A stretch of 64,000 bases of DNA from assembly GCA_029266615.1 (NCBI GenBank), contig JAQSWN010000016.1, positions 1 through 64,000 of the forward strand, in the 5' to 3' direction. Both the position numbers and the translations under genes were made by a program. Within the stretch, counting starts at the first letter, position 1. Each line of letters opens with the position of its first letter. Source of the DNA: Polyangiaceae bacterium (lineage in GTDB: Bacteria; Myxococcota_A; Polyangia; Polyangiales; Polyangiaceae). This document shows positions 50,880 through 60,985 of this stretch, in pieces. The notes beneath the pieces were generated by a model. That model saw only the letters and a program-made list of their open reading frames with translations, was not told the DNA's origin and did not search any database.

Positions 50880-53800
50880 GGCCGTGTCCCTCGCCCGGAC
50901 TGGTAGCGGGTGTGGGCGTATTCGGCGCCGAGCGCGAGGGAGTAGAGGTTGTGCGCGGCCGCGTTGTCACGCACGAGCGTGCGAAGGCTTCGCTCCGGCG
51001 TATCCAGGTCGTAGCCGTCTTCAACGGCGATTTGCCGAAGCGCGACGCCGAGATCGCCAGCCGCGAAGAAGCCGGCGCGGCGCACGGCCAGCTTAGCGGC
51101 GCCTAGCGCCGAGTCGTAATCGAGCGCGTCCGGTTGATCGCACAGCTCGCGCAGGCGGCGCTGCAGCCGCACCGGAATGCTCTCCCACAATACCTCGGCG
51201 AGGTTGAGCGTCGCTCCGGCGTTCCCGGCTCCGCCCCGCGGCGGACCGAACGCGAACGCGAGCCCGCGCAGCACGGCGCGGCCTTGAGACTCTGGCGAGC
51301 CAAAGAGCAAAGCATATTGAGGAGTTGCCGCGGCCAGCATGGCGCCCAGGTGAAAGCGTAGCTCCGGACTGTCTTGGCGCACGTCGCCCGAGAGAATAAC
51401 GGCGGGGGGTGAGAGCAGTGCGAGGCTGACCGTCACCGGTCCGGCGCTCCGCCGTTGGAATAGCGGCGTTCGGAGGAGACCGAGGGCCCTCGCCAAAGCC
51501 GCATAGCTTCGCGCTAGGGCGGTAGGCGCACCGGCCGGAACGCGCTCCAACCCGGTGACGCCGTAAGTGCTGGGGTCACGGCGGAAGACGTGTTCCGCCC
51601 CTTCCCAGACGAGCGACAGCGCTTCGAGGGCGCGGCTCGACTGCTCGCGGAACAAGAGCGCGCGCACGGCGTCCGGCTGCTCCGGCTGATCCGAGAGCGG
51701 CGGCGCTTCGCTCACCTGCCCCTCCGTAAGCACCGAAAGGACGTGCTCGGCTGCGCGCGCATAGACCGGATCGCGATCGAGCAGGGCCGCTTCGTGGAGC
51801 CGCGCCACCGCTTGCACGTCACCGGGTTGCAGCAGAGCGAGTCGCCGGGCCACGCTCACGACGTCGTGCGCCCGCGACGGATGCGGTTCGAGCTGCCGGA
51901 GTAGCTCCACCCCTGCTTCGATCGAGCCTCGCCGCAGCGCGTCGTACAAGGCTTGTTCCCCAGTGGAGTCTTGACTGACGAAGGTCGCCGACAGGTTCAG
52001 GGCGGCTTGCACGTCAGGGCGCGAATCGAAGGCGGGTCGCGGCTCCGGCAGCCTAACCTGTGGAAAAGATTGCTCGGAGCTAGTTCGGGCCGCGGCGGGG
52101 ACTCGCTCTTCGTGTACCTCCGGTGCGAGCGAGTAACGGCCCGAAATGTTGGGGCGAAGGAAGCCCATGCTGCGAGGCGCAGTCGCCCCGCGCGGGCTGG
52201 GCGGTGGCGCCGACGGCACCGCGAGGTTCGCTTCGGCGTCGCGCGGAACGAGCGGAGAGCGCGGAACGAGCGAGTCGATGAGCGGCGCGGAGGGGGCCGG
52301 CGCGCGCTCCCCACCGGACGTGCTGTCGACGGACGCCCCCACCCGCTCTTCCACGACCGGCGCGCGCTGCGAATAGCGACCGCGCTCGCTGAGCGGGCTT
52401 CCGACTACCGTCGGCGAACGGCCGCGCTCGCCGATCGAATCCGCCTGAATCGTCGGCGCGCCGCGCTCGTACACCGGCGGCTTGGACGAGACCGCGCGCG
52501 CGGCGGGTGGCGCCGAGCGTCCGCGCGCGCGCGGAGTGAGCTCCGCGCTGAGCGCGAGGGCTGCGTCGCGCGTCTCCGGATCGCCAAGCGCCGAGTCCAG
52601 GTACGCGAGGGCCCGGTCCAGCTCGTTCACGCGCTTCGCTGCGAAGGCGGCCGCCAACGCGACGCGGCTCTTGGCGCGCAGCTCGCGAAGATCTCCGGCG
52701 AGCGCGCGATCGAATAGCGGCAACGCCTGCGCTGGCTCACTGGCTTCCAAGCGCTCCGCCATGCCCAACGCGACGAGCGGGGTCTCGCCCAGCTCCGCGC
52801 GGGAGCGCGCTAGCTCGCGCAGACCGGCTCCGCCACCGTTCGCGCGGTCCAGCGACTCCGCCGTCAAGAACGCGCGCAAATCGCTCTGCTCGACGCTCAG
52901 TTCGTTCACGTTCAACGCGCCGAGCTCCGTGGCCGCGGCGCGCGCGTCCGCGTCACTGCCCGGGCCACCGCGGGTTCGGTACTCCAAGTAGCGCGCGACG
53001 AGCTGCGCTTCGATCGCTCCGGGCGCGAGCCGCGCCGCGCGCATCGCCTGAGACAGCGCGGTGGCGCCGTCGCCGGTCGCGACCGAGATCCGCGCCGCCT
53101 CCACCAAGAGCGCCGCGCGCTCGGAAGCAGGCCGCGCCGAGGCCGTGGCCAGGTCGTCGAGCGCTTCCGCGAGCGCGACGGGATTCTCTCGGCGCCGCTC
53201 GACCTCCACCCCGAGCTCGAGCATGCGCTCGGAGCGCGCCCAGGTTCCCATGCTCTCCAGCACGCGGCGCGCGGCCTCGACGTCGCCGCCTGCGAGGTAA
53301 GCTTCGCAGGCGCGACGCGACAAATCCGCGGCTTCGTCGCGTTCCGACGCAACCGCGCTCGCACGGAGCCAGAGCGCGGCGGCCCGCAACGGCGACCCCA
53401 AGCGCTCGTGCAGATCCGCGAGGACGCGCAGGACGCTCAGGTTGTCTCCCGTCGACGTAACGAGGGCTTCGAGCTCGGCCGCGGCTTCGTCGGGACGGCC
53501 TAGTCGTTGCTCGAGCACGGCCGCTCGCCGCAAGCGAATGCGGCGAACGTCGTCCACCATGCTCGCGAGGGTCGCGCGACGGCCGAGCAGCACGACCAGC
53601 GCCTCATAGTCTCCCTGCCGCTCCGCTTTGCGTTCGAGCGCGGCGATGGCTTGGGCGTCGTCGGGCTCCAGCTCGAGGACCGCCGTCCAGCGCGCGAGCG
53701 CGGCGTCTTCGTCGTTCTGCTCTTCCAAGAGCAGCGCCAAGTCTCGCAGCAGCGCGAGCCGTTGCTTGTCGTCTCTCGCGCGCTCCAGCCACTGCCCGAG

Positions 53801-56800
53801 CGCTTCCAGCTCTGTCTGGCGATCCCGGGCCTGACGAGCCAGGGCAACCAGGTCCGACCAGAGACTTTCGCTGTCCGGCGTCTCTGCCAAGGCGCGCCGC
53901 ATGATCTCGATCGCGCGCTCCGGCTCTCCTCGCGCACCAACCAGCGCGGCCAGCTCCGCCCCCAGCCGCGATTGTCGCGCCGGTTCCAAGCCGAGCGTCT
54001 CCATGCCGAGCGTGAGGTGCGCCTCCAGCTCGTCGTGGCGGCCCTGCTGCCTCAGCAACTTCGCGAGGCGCTCGAAGACTTCCGCCTGCTGAGTGTCGGG
54101 CAAGTCGTCCACGGCGGCCGCGCGGCGCAACGTCGCCTCCACCTCCGCGGGGTCATTGGCCGAGTCCGCCAAGTCTAGCAAGGCTTGCCCACGCTCACGG
54201 GGAGGTACGGCTTCCAACACCGCGTTCATCAGCTCCGCGTCACCGACGGCGCGCGCGCGCGCCTCCGCGCGTCGCATCAGTTCCGTGTTCTCGGGCCCTT
54301 TGCAGGCCGCGCGCACGAGGAGCTGCGCCTCGGCTCGTGCATCGCCGAGGGCGCCGGCCAAACGGCCCCCCAGCTCCAGCAGCGCGGCACCGGCGCCGCT
54401 CCACTTCTGCCCGGACAGCTCGACCAGCTTGGCCACGGTGGCGGGCGCGTCCGGAGAGCGAGCCAGCTGCCCGACGTCGTCGAAGAGCGCGGCGTACTCC
54501 TCCAAATCTCCGTCGCTGCCGTACGCGCGAGCGAGCGCGGCGAGGGCGAGGTCCGGCGCGTCGAAGGTGCCGAGCGCGGACTGCGCGGCGGTGATGCCCA
54601 TGCGCGCGCCCTCGGGACCGTCCACCTTGGCGAGGAGGGCTTGCGACGCGCGATCGAACCGCAACAACAGCGTCTCTCGTTCCTCGGGCGCCAGTACGAT
54701 GAGCTCGCCGCACGCGGCCGACAACGCGCGCAGCAGCTCGGAGTCCCCGCGCACGGAAAGCGCGCGGAGCAGCACCTCGATGCGCTGCCGCACCCCCTCT
54801 TCACTCGGACCGGCGAAGAGCGCCGCCTTGCGGAGCCAGCCCGCGCGTGCGTCGACGGATGCAGCCGCGGTCGCGACGCGTTCGATGGCGCGCACGACGT
54901 CCGACGCGCGTTCGGAGTGCTGCGCGAGGCGGGCCATCGTCACGTACGCGACGCCCTCCGAGGGCACGGCCTCGAACGCGGCGATGGCGTGGCGCAGCGC
55001 GCGTGAAAGCTCGCGTCGGCGCTCGAACTGGCGCGCCGCGCGGTAGTGAACGGCGCGCTCTCCGTAGCGGCCCAGCGCGGCTCGGCCGAGCGCGTCATAG
55101 ATGCGCTCCAGCGCGTCGAAGTCTTCGTCGCCGGCAGTGCGCTCGGCCAAAGCAAGTACGTCCGCGCGTGCAGGGTCGAGCTCGAGAGCGCGCGCCGCGG
55201 TCTCGAACGCATCTTGCATTCGCCCCGCCGAGAGCGCGACGCCGGCCGCCACCGCCAAGAGCCGCGCCGCGTGAGTCGGCTCGGTGCGAGAAACGGAGAG
55301 CGCTTTGAGGCGGCGAAACGCGGCGTCGTGACCGATGAAGGCGGTCACGTCCGCCGCGAACAGCTCCGGGCCGCGCTCCGGGTCGAGCGCCATGGCGCGT
55401 TCCCATGCCCTCAAGGAGCCTTCCGTATCGGACGCCAAATCGTAAAGAGCCGCGCCGAGCTCGCGAAACGCGTGCGCGGTGCCGAGCTGATCGGCCTCGG
55501 GGTGAGCGCTCAGCACCTCCGCGCGCGTCTCCAAGATCGCGAGATCTCCGTCGGACCCACGCGTGGGTAGCGCGACCTCCAGCTCCGCCAGCACCTCCCC
55601 CGGCGCCGCCCCCTCTTTCACGGCACGGAGCAGCGCGCGGGCTGCGCCATCGGCGTCGCTCGCCGCGCGACGGCGACGCGACAGCTCCAGCAGGAGCACC
55701 GGGCGTTCTGCGCCGGGCGAGCCTGCGGAGAGCCAGCGCTCCAGCACCGCGATGCCGAGCCCGCGCTCCCCGGTCGTATCCGCGACCATCAACACGGCGT
55801 CGCGAAGGCGCGTGGAGCGAGGCCCCACCACGTCCAACGCGCGCCGCGCGAGCGCGCCCGCTCGCATCGGCTCTTTGGGGGCCAGCTCGCGCAGCGTGTC
55901 CGCGATGTCGTCGACCAGCTCCGCCAAAGACTGGTGCTGGGATAGCAGCCACGCCAGAGTGTCCGCGAGGCGCGATGCGTCCCCGGATTTCCGCGTGCGC
56001 AGGAGGCGCGAGCGCGCGGCGTCGAGGTCGCCGGGACGGAGCGCGATACGACGCTGCGTCCACGCGAGCGCCAGGATGTCCTCGCCCAGCCGATCGTAAA
56101 CGTTGGCCAGCTCCAGGCACGCTGCCGCGCGAGGAACGACCATACCCATCGCGCGCTCGAGCGCTTCCGCCCCAGTGCGATCGCCGCTCAGCACGAAGGC
56201 GCGAGCGCGCACCGCCGCCGGGCGTGCCAGAGAAGGGTCGGCGTGCACCGCCTGTTCGGCCGCGACGCGCGCGCGCTCCAGCTCTCCACCGTCCAGCAGT
56301 GCTTCAGCGGCCAAGCTCCCCAACACCGCGCGCAGCGAAGGCGAAAGGCCCGAAGAGACGCGCAGCAGCGCGCGAGCGCGCACGCCGTCCGCGCCGCGTT
56401 GGGCCGCGAGGAGCGCGGCCGAGCACGCCACCGCCGGCCAGGCGCCAGCGTCGTCGAGCAAGGGCGCGAGCTCGCGCAGCGCGCCATCCAGATCTCCACG
56501 GCGACGCTTGGCGCTCGACAGCGCAAGCCGCAAGCGGCCGCGCTCCAGGTCGGAGCCGGCGCGCGTCGCCTGCAGCGCGAGGTGTTGCTCCAGCTCCTCG
56601 GTTCGACCCAAGCGCGCGAGCAGGCGTTCGTAGGCCAGCTGGTAGCCGCGCTCTTCCGGGACCATCTGCGTGAGCTCGCGCAGCACGGCCAGGTATTCGC
56701 TCGACTGCGACGGCCTACCGCTCAGCAGGGCCGCCAGCCGCGAGAGCACCTCAAGGCGTTCGTCGCCCTGGGCGTTGGTAAGCTTGCTCTGAGCATGGAG

Positions 56801-58300
56801 TAGCGCTTCGTCCTCGCGCGCTACTTGAGGCGCGAGGCGCATGCCCGCGTCGCGCAGCGCTTCGTCTTCTATGCCTACTGCGCCGAGCTTGGCGAGCGCC
56901 CAACTGGCGAGCCCCGCGTCGCCCAAGCGCTCTTCCGAAAGCGAATACAGCTCGCGCAAGCACAGCACGCGCTGCTCCGCGAAGCCTTGCGGCTTGGCCT
57001 CCGCGATGCGCACGAGCGCCTCCGTGAACGCAGAAAAGTCCCGCGTCGCGAGCCCGTGCGAGCGCAAAGACTCTTTGGCTTCCACCGAGCCGGGATCCAC
57101 GACCAACGCCTCCAGCCAGCACTCGACGGCTCGGTCGGCGCGCCCCAGCGAGCCCGCGTAGAGCCGCCCCAGCGCCAGGCGAGCGCGCGAAAGCTCGCGT
57201 CCGGCGAGCAAGTCGCAGCCGAGCTCGAGCCGCGCTGCGAACAGCTCGTGCATGCCGACCCGATCCAGCAGCTCGTCGAAGCCGAAAGTGGCGTCGCTGG
57301 TCGGCTCGCCGCGGCGATCGATGGCGATGAGCACGCTCTTCAAGTCCAGCTCCGCGTCGAGCCGAGCATCGAACGCCGCGCCTACCGCACGAGGCAAGTC
57401 CCCGTCACGCAGCGCGTCGCGCAGGCGTCGCAGATGAATCGAGCGGGCTTGCTCGGGCAGCGCGCGCGCTTGCTCGCGGCGCACCTCGTCCGCCGCGCCG
57501 ACGCGACCGCGCCCGGAAAGAGCTTGCGCGAGGCGCTCCACCGCGGGCCCGAAGTGCGGCGCAATCTCGAATGCGCGCATCAGGTTTTCGAAAGCCGCGG
57601 GCCGCTCACCGAGCGCCTCGCGCCGTTCGGCTGCGTCCAAGTACGCTTGCGCGGCCTCTTCCGCGGACACTTGCTGGCTCCACGCCGCGACGGCGGCGAG
57701 CTGCTCCGCCGGCTGGGGGTCGCCGGGCCGTTCGCGCGACGCAGTGGCGAACGCTTCCCGCGCGGCACGGGCGTCGCCTCCCCGCGCCATCAACTGACCA
57801 ATGCGCATGGAGAGGGCCGGCACGTCCGCCCCCGGTAGCTCCAGCAGCGGCCGCAGCGTCGCCCCCGCGAGCAGCGGCTCGCCGAGACCGGTGAACCACG
57901 CCGAAAGCTCTTCTCGCAGGAGCGGCTCCTCACCGAGCAAGAGCGCGCGACGCGCGAAGCGCGTGGCCGCGTCCAGCTCCGTTCCGCGCGCGGCGAGCGC
58001 TCGTGCCAGCGCCGCGGCCGACGCTCGCTCCTCGTGGTCGCTGCCGGCGCGGTTGGCGGCTCCCAGCTTCGCCGTCAGTGACGCCAGCTCCGCCCGCGGC
58101 CCCGACTTTCGTGAAATGCCGGTGTCGAGCGCGTAACGAGCCAGTGCCAGGGAGGCCGCGGACCGAGGTCCCTCGGATTCCGTGGGAGCGAAGGTTCGAC
58201 GCGCTGCATCGAACGGCGCGTGCCCCACCAGCACAGCTTCCCCTCCCGCTCCCGAGCCCTCGCCAGAAAGCGCGGGATCTTTCGAGTCAATTGTCGTCAT
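50876..58300 (-). CDS. Giant TPR-repeat protein (2474 residues)
   Basis: A 2474-residue Ala/Arg/Leu/Glu-rich protein built almost entirely of helical repeats with the tetratricopeptide spacing, e.g. AYLDAAERREALGERPAAFE and LAALLSGRPSQSSEYLAVLR. A less regular Ser/Pro/Arg-rich segment (about residues 1930-2090) interrupts the repeats and is followed by a more globular C-terminus. No signal peptide is evident at its acidic N-terminus (MTTIDSKDPALSGEGSGAGG), so it is probably cytosolic or anchored through partners. TPR arrays mediate protein contacts. Its stop overlaps the start of the frameshifted lipoprotein gene (ATGA). I cannot assign a specific role. Very high GC matches its neighbours, so it is not an obvious import. 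Confidence 0.85.
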   Translation of the reverse strand: MTTIDSKDPALSGEGSGAGGEAVLVGHAPFDAARRTFAPTESEGPRSAASLALARYALDTGISRKSGPRAELASLTAKLGAANRAGSDHEERASAAALARALAARGTELDAATRFARRALLLGEEPLLREELSAWFTGLGEPLLAGATLRPLLELPGADVPALSMRIGQLMARGGDARAAREAFATASRERPGDPQPAEQLAAVAAWSQQVSAEEAAQAYLDAAERREALGERPAAFENLMRAFEIAPHFGPAVERLAQALSGRGRVGAADEVRREQARALPEQARSIHLRRLRDALRDGDLPRAVGAAFDARLDAELDLKSVLIAIDRRGEPTSDATFGFDELLDRVGMHELFAARLELGCDLLAGRELSRARLALGRLYAGSLGRADRAVECWLEALVVDPGSVEAKESLRSHGLATRDFSAFTEALVRIAEAKPQGFAEQRVLCLRELYSLSEERLGDAGLASWALAKLGAVGIEDEALRDAGMRLAPQVAREDEALLHAQSKLTNAQGDERLEVLSRLAALLSGRPSQSSEYLAVLRELTQMVPEERGYQLAYERLLARLGRTEELEQHLALQATRAGSDLERGRLRLALSSAKRRRGDLDGALRELAPLLDDAGAWPAVACSAALLAAQRGADGVRARALLRVSSGLSPSLRAVLGSLAAEALLDGGELERARVAAEQAVHADPSLARPAAVRARAFVLSGDRTGAEALERAMGMVVPRAAACLELANVYDRLGEDILALAWTQRRIALRPGDLDAARSRLLRTRKSGDASRLADTLAWLLSQHQSLAELVDDIADTLRELAPKEPMRAGALARRALDVVGPRSTRLRDAVLMVADTTGERGLGIAVLERWLSAGSPGAERPVLLLELSRRRRAASDADGAARALLRAVKEGAAPGEVLAELEVALPTRGSDGDLAILETRAEVLSAHPEADQLGTAHAFRELGAALYDLASDTEGSLRAWERAMALDPERGPELFAADVTAFIGHDAAFRRLKALSVSRTEPTHAARLLAVAAGVALSAGRMQDAFETAARALELDPARADVLALAERTAGDEDFDALERIYDALGRAALGRYGERAVHYRAARQFERRRELSRALRHAIAAFEAVPSEGVAYVTMARLAQHSERASDVVRAIERVATAAASVDARAGWLRKAALFAGPSEEGVRQRIEVLLRALSVRGDSELLRALSAACGELIVLAPEERETLLLRFDRASQALLAKVDGPEGARMGITAAQSALGTFDAPDLALAALARAYGSDGDLEEYAALFDDVGQLARSPDAPATVAKLVELSGQKWSGAGAALLELGGRLAGALGDARAEAQLLVRAACKGPENTELMRRAEARARAVGDAELMNAVLEAVPPRERGQALLDLADSANDPAEVEATLRRAAAVDDLPDTQQAEVFERLAKLLRQQGRHDELEAHLTLGMETLGLEPARQSRLGAELAALVGARGEPERAIEIMRRALAETPDSESLWSDLVALARQARDRQTELEALGQWLERARDDKQRLALLRDLALLLEEQNDEDAALARWTAVLELEPDDAQAIAALERKAERQGDYEALVVLLGRRATLASMVDDVRRIRLRRAAVLEQRLGRPDEAAAELEALVTSTGDNLSVLRVLADLHERLGSPLRAAALWLRASAVASERDEAADLSRRACEAYLAGGDVEAARRVLESMGTWARSERMLELGVEVERRRENPVALAEALDDLATASARPASERAALLVEAARISVATGDGATALSQAMRAARLAPGAIEAQLVARYLEYRTRGGPGSDADARAAATELGALNVNELSVEQSDLRAFLTAESLDRANGGGAGLRELARSRAELGETPLVALGMAERLEASEPAQALPLFDRALAGDLRELRAKSRVALAAAFAAKRVNELDRALAYLDSALGDPETRDAALALSAELTPRARGRSAPPAARAVSSKPPVYERGAPTIQADSIGERGRSPTVVGSPLSERGRYSQRAPVVEERVGASVDSTSGGERAPAPSAPLIDSLVPRSPLVPRDAEANLAVPSAPPPSPRGATAPRSMGFLRPNISGRYSLAPEVHEERVPAAARTSSEQSFPQVRLPEPRPAFDSRPDVQAALNLSATFVSQDSTGEQALYDALRRGSIEAGVELLRQLEPHPSRAHDVVSVARRLALLQPGDVQAVARLHEAALLDRDPVYARAAEHVLSVLTEGQVSEAPPLSDQPEQPDAVRALLFREQSSRALEALSLVWEGAEHVFRRDPSTYGVTGLERVPAGAPTALARSYAALARALGLLRTPLFQRRSAGPVTVSLALLSPPAVILSGDVRQDSPELRFHLGAMLAAATPQYALLFGSPESQGRAVLRGLAFAFGPPRGGAGNAGATLNLAEVLWESIPVRLQRRLRELCDQPDALDYDSALGAAKLAVRRAGFFAAGDLGVALRQIAVEDGYDLDTPERSLRTLVRDNAAAHNLYSLALGAEYAHTRYQSGRGTRP

Positions 58301-58504
58301 GGCCGATCAGCGGGAGGAGACTATAGGCCAGCCAGAACGCCGCGCGCGCTCATCACGTCGCAGTCCCGGCGATATAGCCGGCCCGCCGCGAGCCCCGCGA
58401 TCGGGGGCGCTACCGCGAGCGGGCCTTAGGTATCGGGGCTTGTCGCCGGGGTAAGGCCCGGTCTAGCCTGCCGATCGGCTCCCCCCGGGGTAGCCGGAGG
58501 CTCA

Positions 58505-59728
58505 ATGTTCAACCGTACTCGTTCTCCCCTTCTGCCGCGCTTCGTGGCAGCCGTCACCGCCGGCGCGCTCGTCAGCGCTAGCGTCGTGCCCGTGTTCGCG
58601 GCCGACCCGGCGACGCCCGCCGCTCCCACGAAAGAAAAGGCGGCTGCGCCGGCACCGGCCCCTGCGCCCAAGCCCGCGGAAGCAAAGCCCGAAGCTGCCA
58701 AGCCCGCCGACGCGAAGGCGCCCGCGGCCAAGCCAGCTGACGCTGCCAAGCCCACCGCTGTCACCACTGCGGCCAAGCCCCCCGCGCCCAAGCCCGTCGA
58801 CAAGAAGACGAAGGACGCCGCGCGCAAAGCTTACGGCGAGGGCGAAAAAGCGTACGCCGCCGGGGACTACGCGGGTGCGTACACGGGCTTCGCCAAAGCG
58901 AACGAGCTCGTGCCGGCGCCGCAAGCAGCGTACTGGGCGGCCAAGTCGTTGGACGGCCAAGGCAAGGCCGAGGAAGCGATCGCCGCCTACGATCGGCTGC
59001 TCGCGGATCCCGAGATCAGCAAGCTCGGCGACGATAAAACCAACGACGCCAAGACGCGCCTGGCGGATCTCAGGTCCAAGCAAAGCGGCGAAGTTTTGGT
59101 GTCGACGGCTGCCGTCGGCGCGACCGCGCCCGTCGCCGCCACCGTGTCGGTGGACGGCACGCCGCAAACCGGCGAAACCCCGCTCACCCTCAAGCTCTCG
59201 CCCGGCCCGCACAAGATCACCATCGTCGCTGCTGGCTACGAGCCCAAGGAGCTCGACGTCGACGTCAAGGGCAGCGAAAAGGTCGAGCAAAAGGTCGAGC
59301 TTACGGCCAAAGCACCACCGCCGCCCCCGCCGCCAGAGCCGGTCGTCGAGGCCCCCGCGCCGCCTCCGCCGCCCCCTCCGCCTCCGCCGCGTAGCAAGGT
59401 GCCCGCGTACATCACGCTCGGCATCGCAGGCGCCGGCGCGGTCGTAGGTACCATCTTCGGTATCAAGGCACTCGGCGCGAAGAATGACTTCGACAAGCAG
59501 CCGGGCAGCTCGGCCGCTGACGACACCGAGCGCAACGCCCTGATCGCCGACATGGCGTTCGGCGTCGCAATCACGCTCGGAGTCACCGGCGTGGTCCTCC
59601 TCACGAGCGACGACTCCGCGTCGAGCAACAACGCCAAGCTCGAGAAGCTGCCGAAGAAGGCCAGGCTCGTGGTCGCGCCCTACGCCACGCCCAAGGGCGG
59701 CGGCGCAGGCGCCGTCTACTCGTTCTGA
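58505..59728 (+). CDS. Exported TPR/PEGA-domain protein
   Basis: A 407-residue protein with a signal peptide (FVAAVTAGALVSASVVPVFA), an Ala/Pro/Lys-rich segment (about 34-100), a TPR-like helical region (about 105-175, ARKAYGEGEKAYAAGDYAGA), a PEGA domain (about 210-260, ATVSVDGTPQTGETPLTLKL then GPHKITIVAAGYEPKELDVD), a long Pro-rich run (about 275-298) and two membrane helices (about 301-322 and 347-367). PEGA domains are common in Myxococcota envelope proteins. It is divergent from the TPR giant, has a cggaggc ribosome-binding site, and ends with a duplicated 16-nt sequence over its stop codon. Confidence 0.85.
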   Translation: MFNRTRSPLLPRFVAAVTAGALVSASVVPVFAADPATPAAPTKEKAAAPAPAPAPKPAEAKPEAAKPADAKAPAAKPADAAKPTAVTTAAKPPAPKPVDKKTKDAARKAYGEGEKAYAAGDYAGAYTGFAKANELVPAPQAAYWAAKSLDGQGKAEEAIAAYDRLLADPEISKLGDDKTNDAKTRLADLRSKQSGEVLVSTAAVGATAPVAATVSVDGTPQTGETPLTLKLSPGPHKITIVAAGYEPKELDVDVKGSEKVEQKVELTAKAPPPPPPPEPVVEAPAPPPPPPPPPPRSKVPAYITLGIAGAGAVVGTIFGIKALGAKNDFDKQPGSSAADDTERNALIADMAFGVAITLGVTGVVLLTSDDSASSNNAKLEKLPKKARLVVAPYATPKGGGAGAVYSF

Positions 59729-59758
59729 GCCGCGCCTCGGCACGTTCTGAGCCGCGCC
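59721..59758 (+). repeat. 16-nt direct repeat spanning PEGA gene stop codon
   Basis: cgttctgagccgcgcc is found at 59721-59736 and 59743-59758. The first copy contains the TGA stop of the PEGA gene and the second forms part of the terminator hairpin. It looks like a recent local duplication. Confidence 0.75.
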
Positions 59759-59790
59759 GCCGCAAGGCTGCGCGGCTCGTTTCGTTTGTT
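59749..59790 (+). terminator. Terminator-like hairpin downstream of PEGA gene
   Basis: A 9-bp stem gagccgcgc / gcgcggctc (59749-59757 with 59770-59778) is followed by gtttcgtttgtt. It sits 20 nt past the PEGA gene stop and probably ends its transcript. It also lies downstream of the convergent threonine synthase gene. Confidence 0.6.
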
Positions 59791-59867
59791 CGCTCAACCC
59801 TGCGGCCGCCAGGCGCGATTGCGCGGGGCGCCTTGAGCTGCCGCGCGGCCGCGCAATCAGACCGCGA

Positions 59868-60965
59868 TCAGCCGAAGCGTTGGGTGATCGCGTCGACCAC
59901 CTTGTCGAAGCTCGGGGGGAGCAAGACGGGCGGGTTCTTGAGCTTGCCGGTCACGCCGGGGACCGAGCCCTCGTGGTACTTCACCTTGAACTCGGTGAAC
60001 TTGAGGCCGTTGGCGGTGGAGACGCACACCACGCGCTCGCCCTTCTTGATCACGTTGCGGCTCACGAGCTTCTCCAGCACGGCGAGACCAACGGCCGTGT
60101 GCGGGCAAGTGTACATTCCGGTGCGATCTGCGCGCGCAGCCGCCTCGCACAGCTCCTCCTCGCTCGCCTGCTCCACGATGCCGTTCAGCTCCTCGAGCGC
60201 CACGATGGCGCGCGGCGCGCTGACGGGGTTTCCGATCTGGATCGCGGTGGCTTGGGTCGGCTTGGCCTGGATCGGCGTGACCGTTCGCTTCCCTTCGCTC
60301 CAGGCGCGGTAGAGCGGGTTGGCGTTTTCGGCCTGCGCCACGACCAAGCGCGGGTACTTCGTGATGACCCCGAGGTCGCGCATCAGCTTGAAACCGGCGT
60401 GGAGCGCGGAGGCGTTGCCGAGGTTACCGCTCGGGAGGATGACCCAGTCCGGCACTTGCCAGTCGAACTGCTGCACGATCTCCATCGCGACCGTCTTCTG
60501 CCCCTCGAGGCGCAGCGGGTTCATCGAGTTGGCGAGGTAGACCATGCCCTCCGCCGCGAGACGCTGGACGATCTCCATGCAGCCGTCGAAGTCGGTGTCC
60601 AGGCCGAGCACCATCGCTCCGTGCGCGATGGGCTGAACGAGCTGGGCGGTAGAGATTTTGTTGTGCGGCAGCAGCACGACGACAGGTAGCCCCGCGGCGG
60701 CGCCGTACGCGGCGAGCGCAGCGCTCGTGTCGCCGGTGGAGGCGCAAGCGATCGCTTTCACCTTCAAGCCTTCCTGAATGGCCATGCGCACGACGCTGAC
60801 GAGGACGGTCATGCCCAGGTCTTTGAAAGAGCCGCTGTGGCTGTTGCCGCACAGCTTGACCCACAGGTCTGGAATGCCGAGCTCCTTACCGTAGCGATCG
60901 GCCCAGAACAGGTTCGTGCCGCCTTCGTACATCGAGACGATCATCTCGTCCGGCACCTGCGGCAT
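59868..60965 (-). CDS. thrC: Threonine synthase
   Basis: A 365-residue PLP enzyme. [13 protein letters not shown] contains the PLP lysine K48, followed by [20 protein letters not shown], the phosphate-binding [13 protein letters not shown] and [17 protein letters not shown]. It converts O-phosphohomoserine to threonine. The PLP lysine lies about a dozen residues nearer the start than in short-form enzymes such as the Thermus one. The frame upstream remains open and reads WGKREWV before the Met, which looks native, so the N-terminus may be truncated or the start may be an unusual codon. The start lies 20 nt from that of a divergent gene, leaving almost no promoter space. Confidence 0.85.
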   Translation of the reverse strand: MPQVPDEMIVSMYEGGTNLFWADRYGKELGIPDLWVKLCGNSHSGSFKDLGMTVLVSVVRMAIQEGLKVKAIACASTGDTSAALAAYGAAAGLPVVVLLPHNKISTAQLVQPIAHGAMVLGLDTDFDGCMEIVQRLAAEGMVYLANSMNPLRLEGQKTVAMEIVQQFDWQVPDWVILPSGNLGNASALHAGFKLMRDLGVITKYPRLVVAQAENANPLYRAWSEGKRTVTPIQAKPTQATAIQIGNPVSAPRAIVALEELNGIVEQASEEELCEAAARADRTGMYTCPHTAVGLAVLEKLVSRNVIKKGERVVCVSTANGLKFTEFKVKYHEGSVPGVTGKLKNPPVLLPPSFDKVVDAITQRFG

Positions 60966-60985
60966 GACCCACTCGCGCTTGCCCC

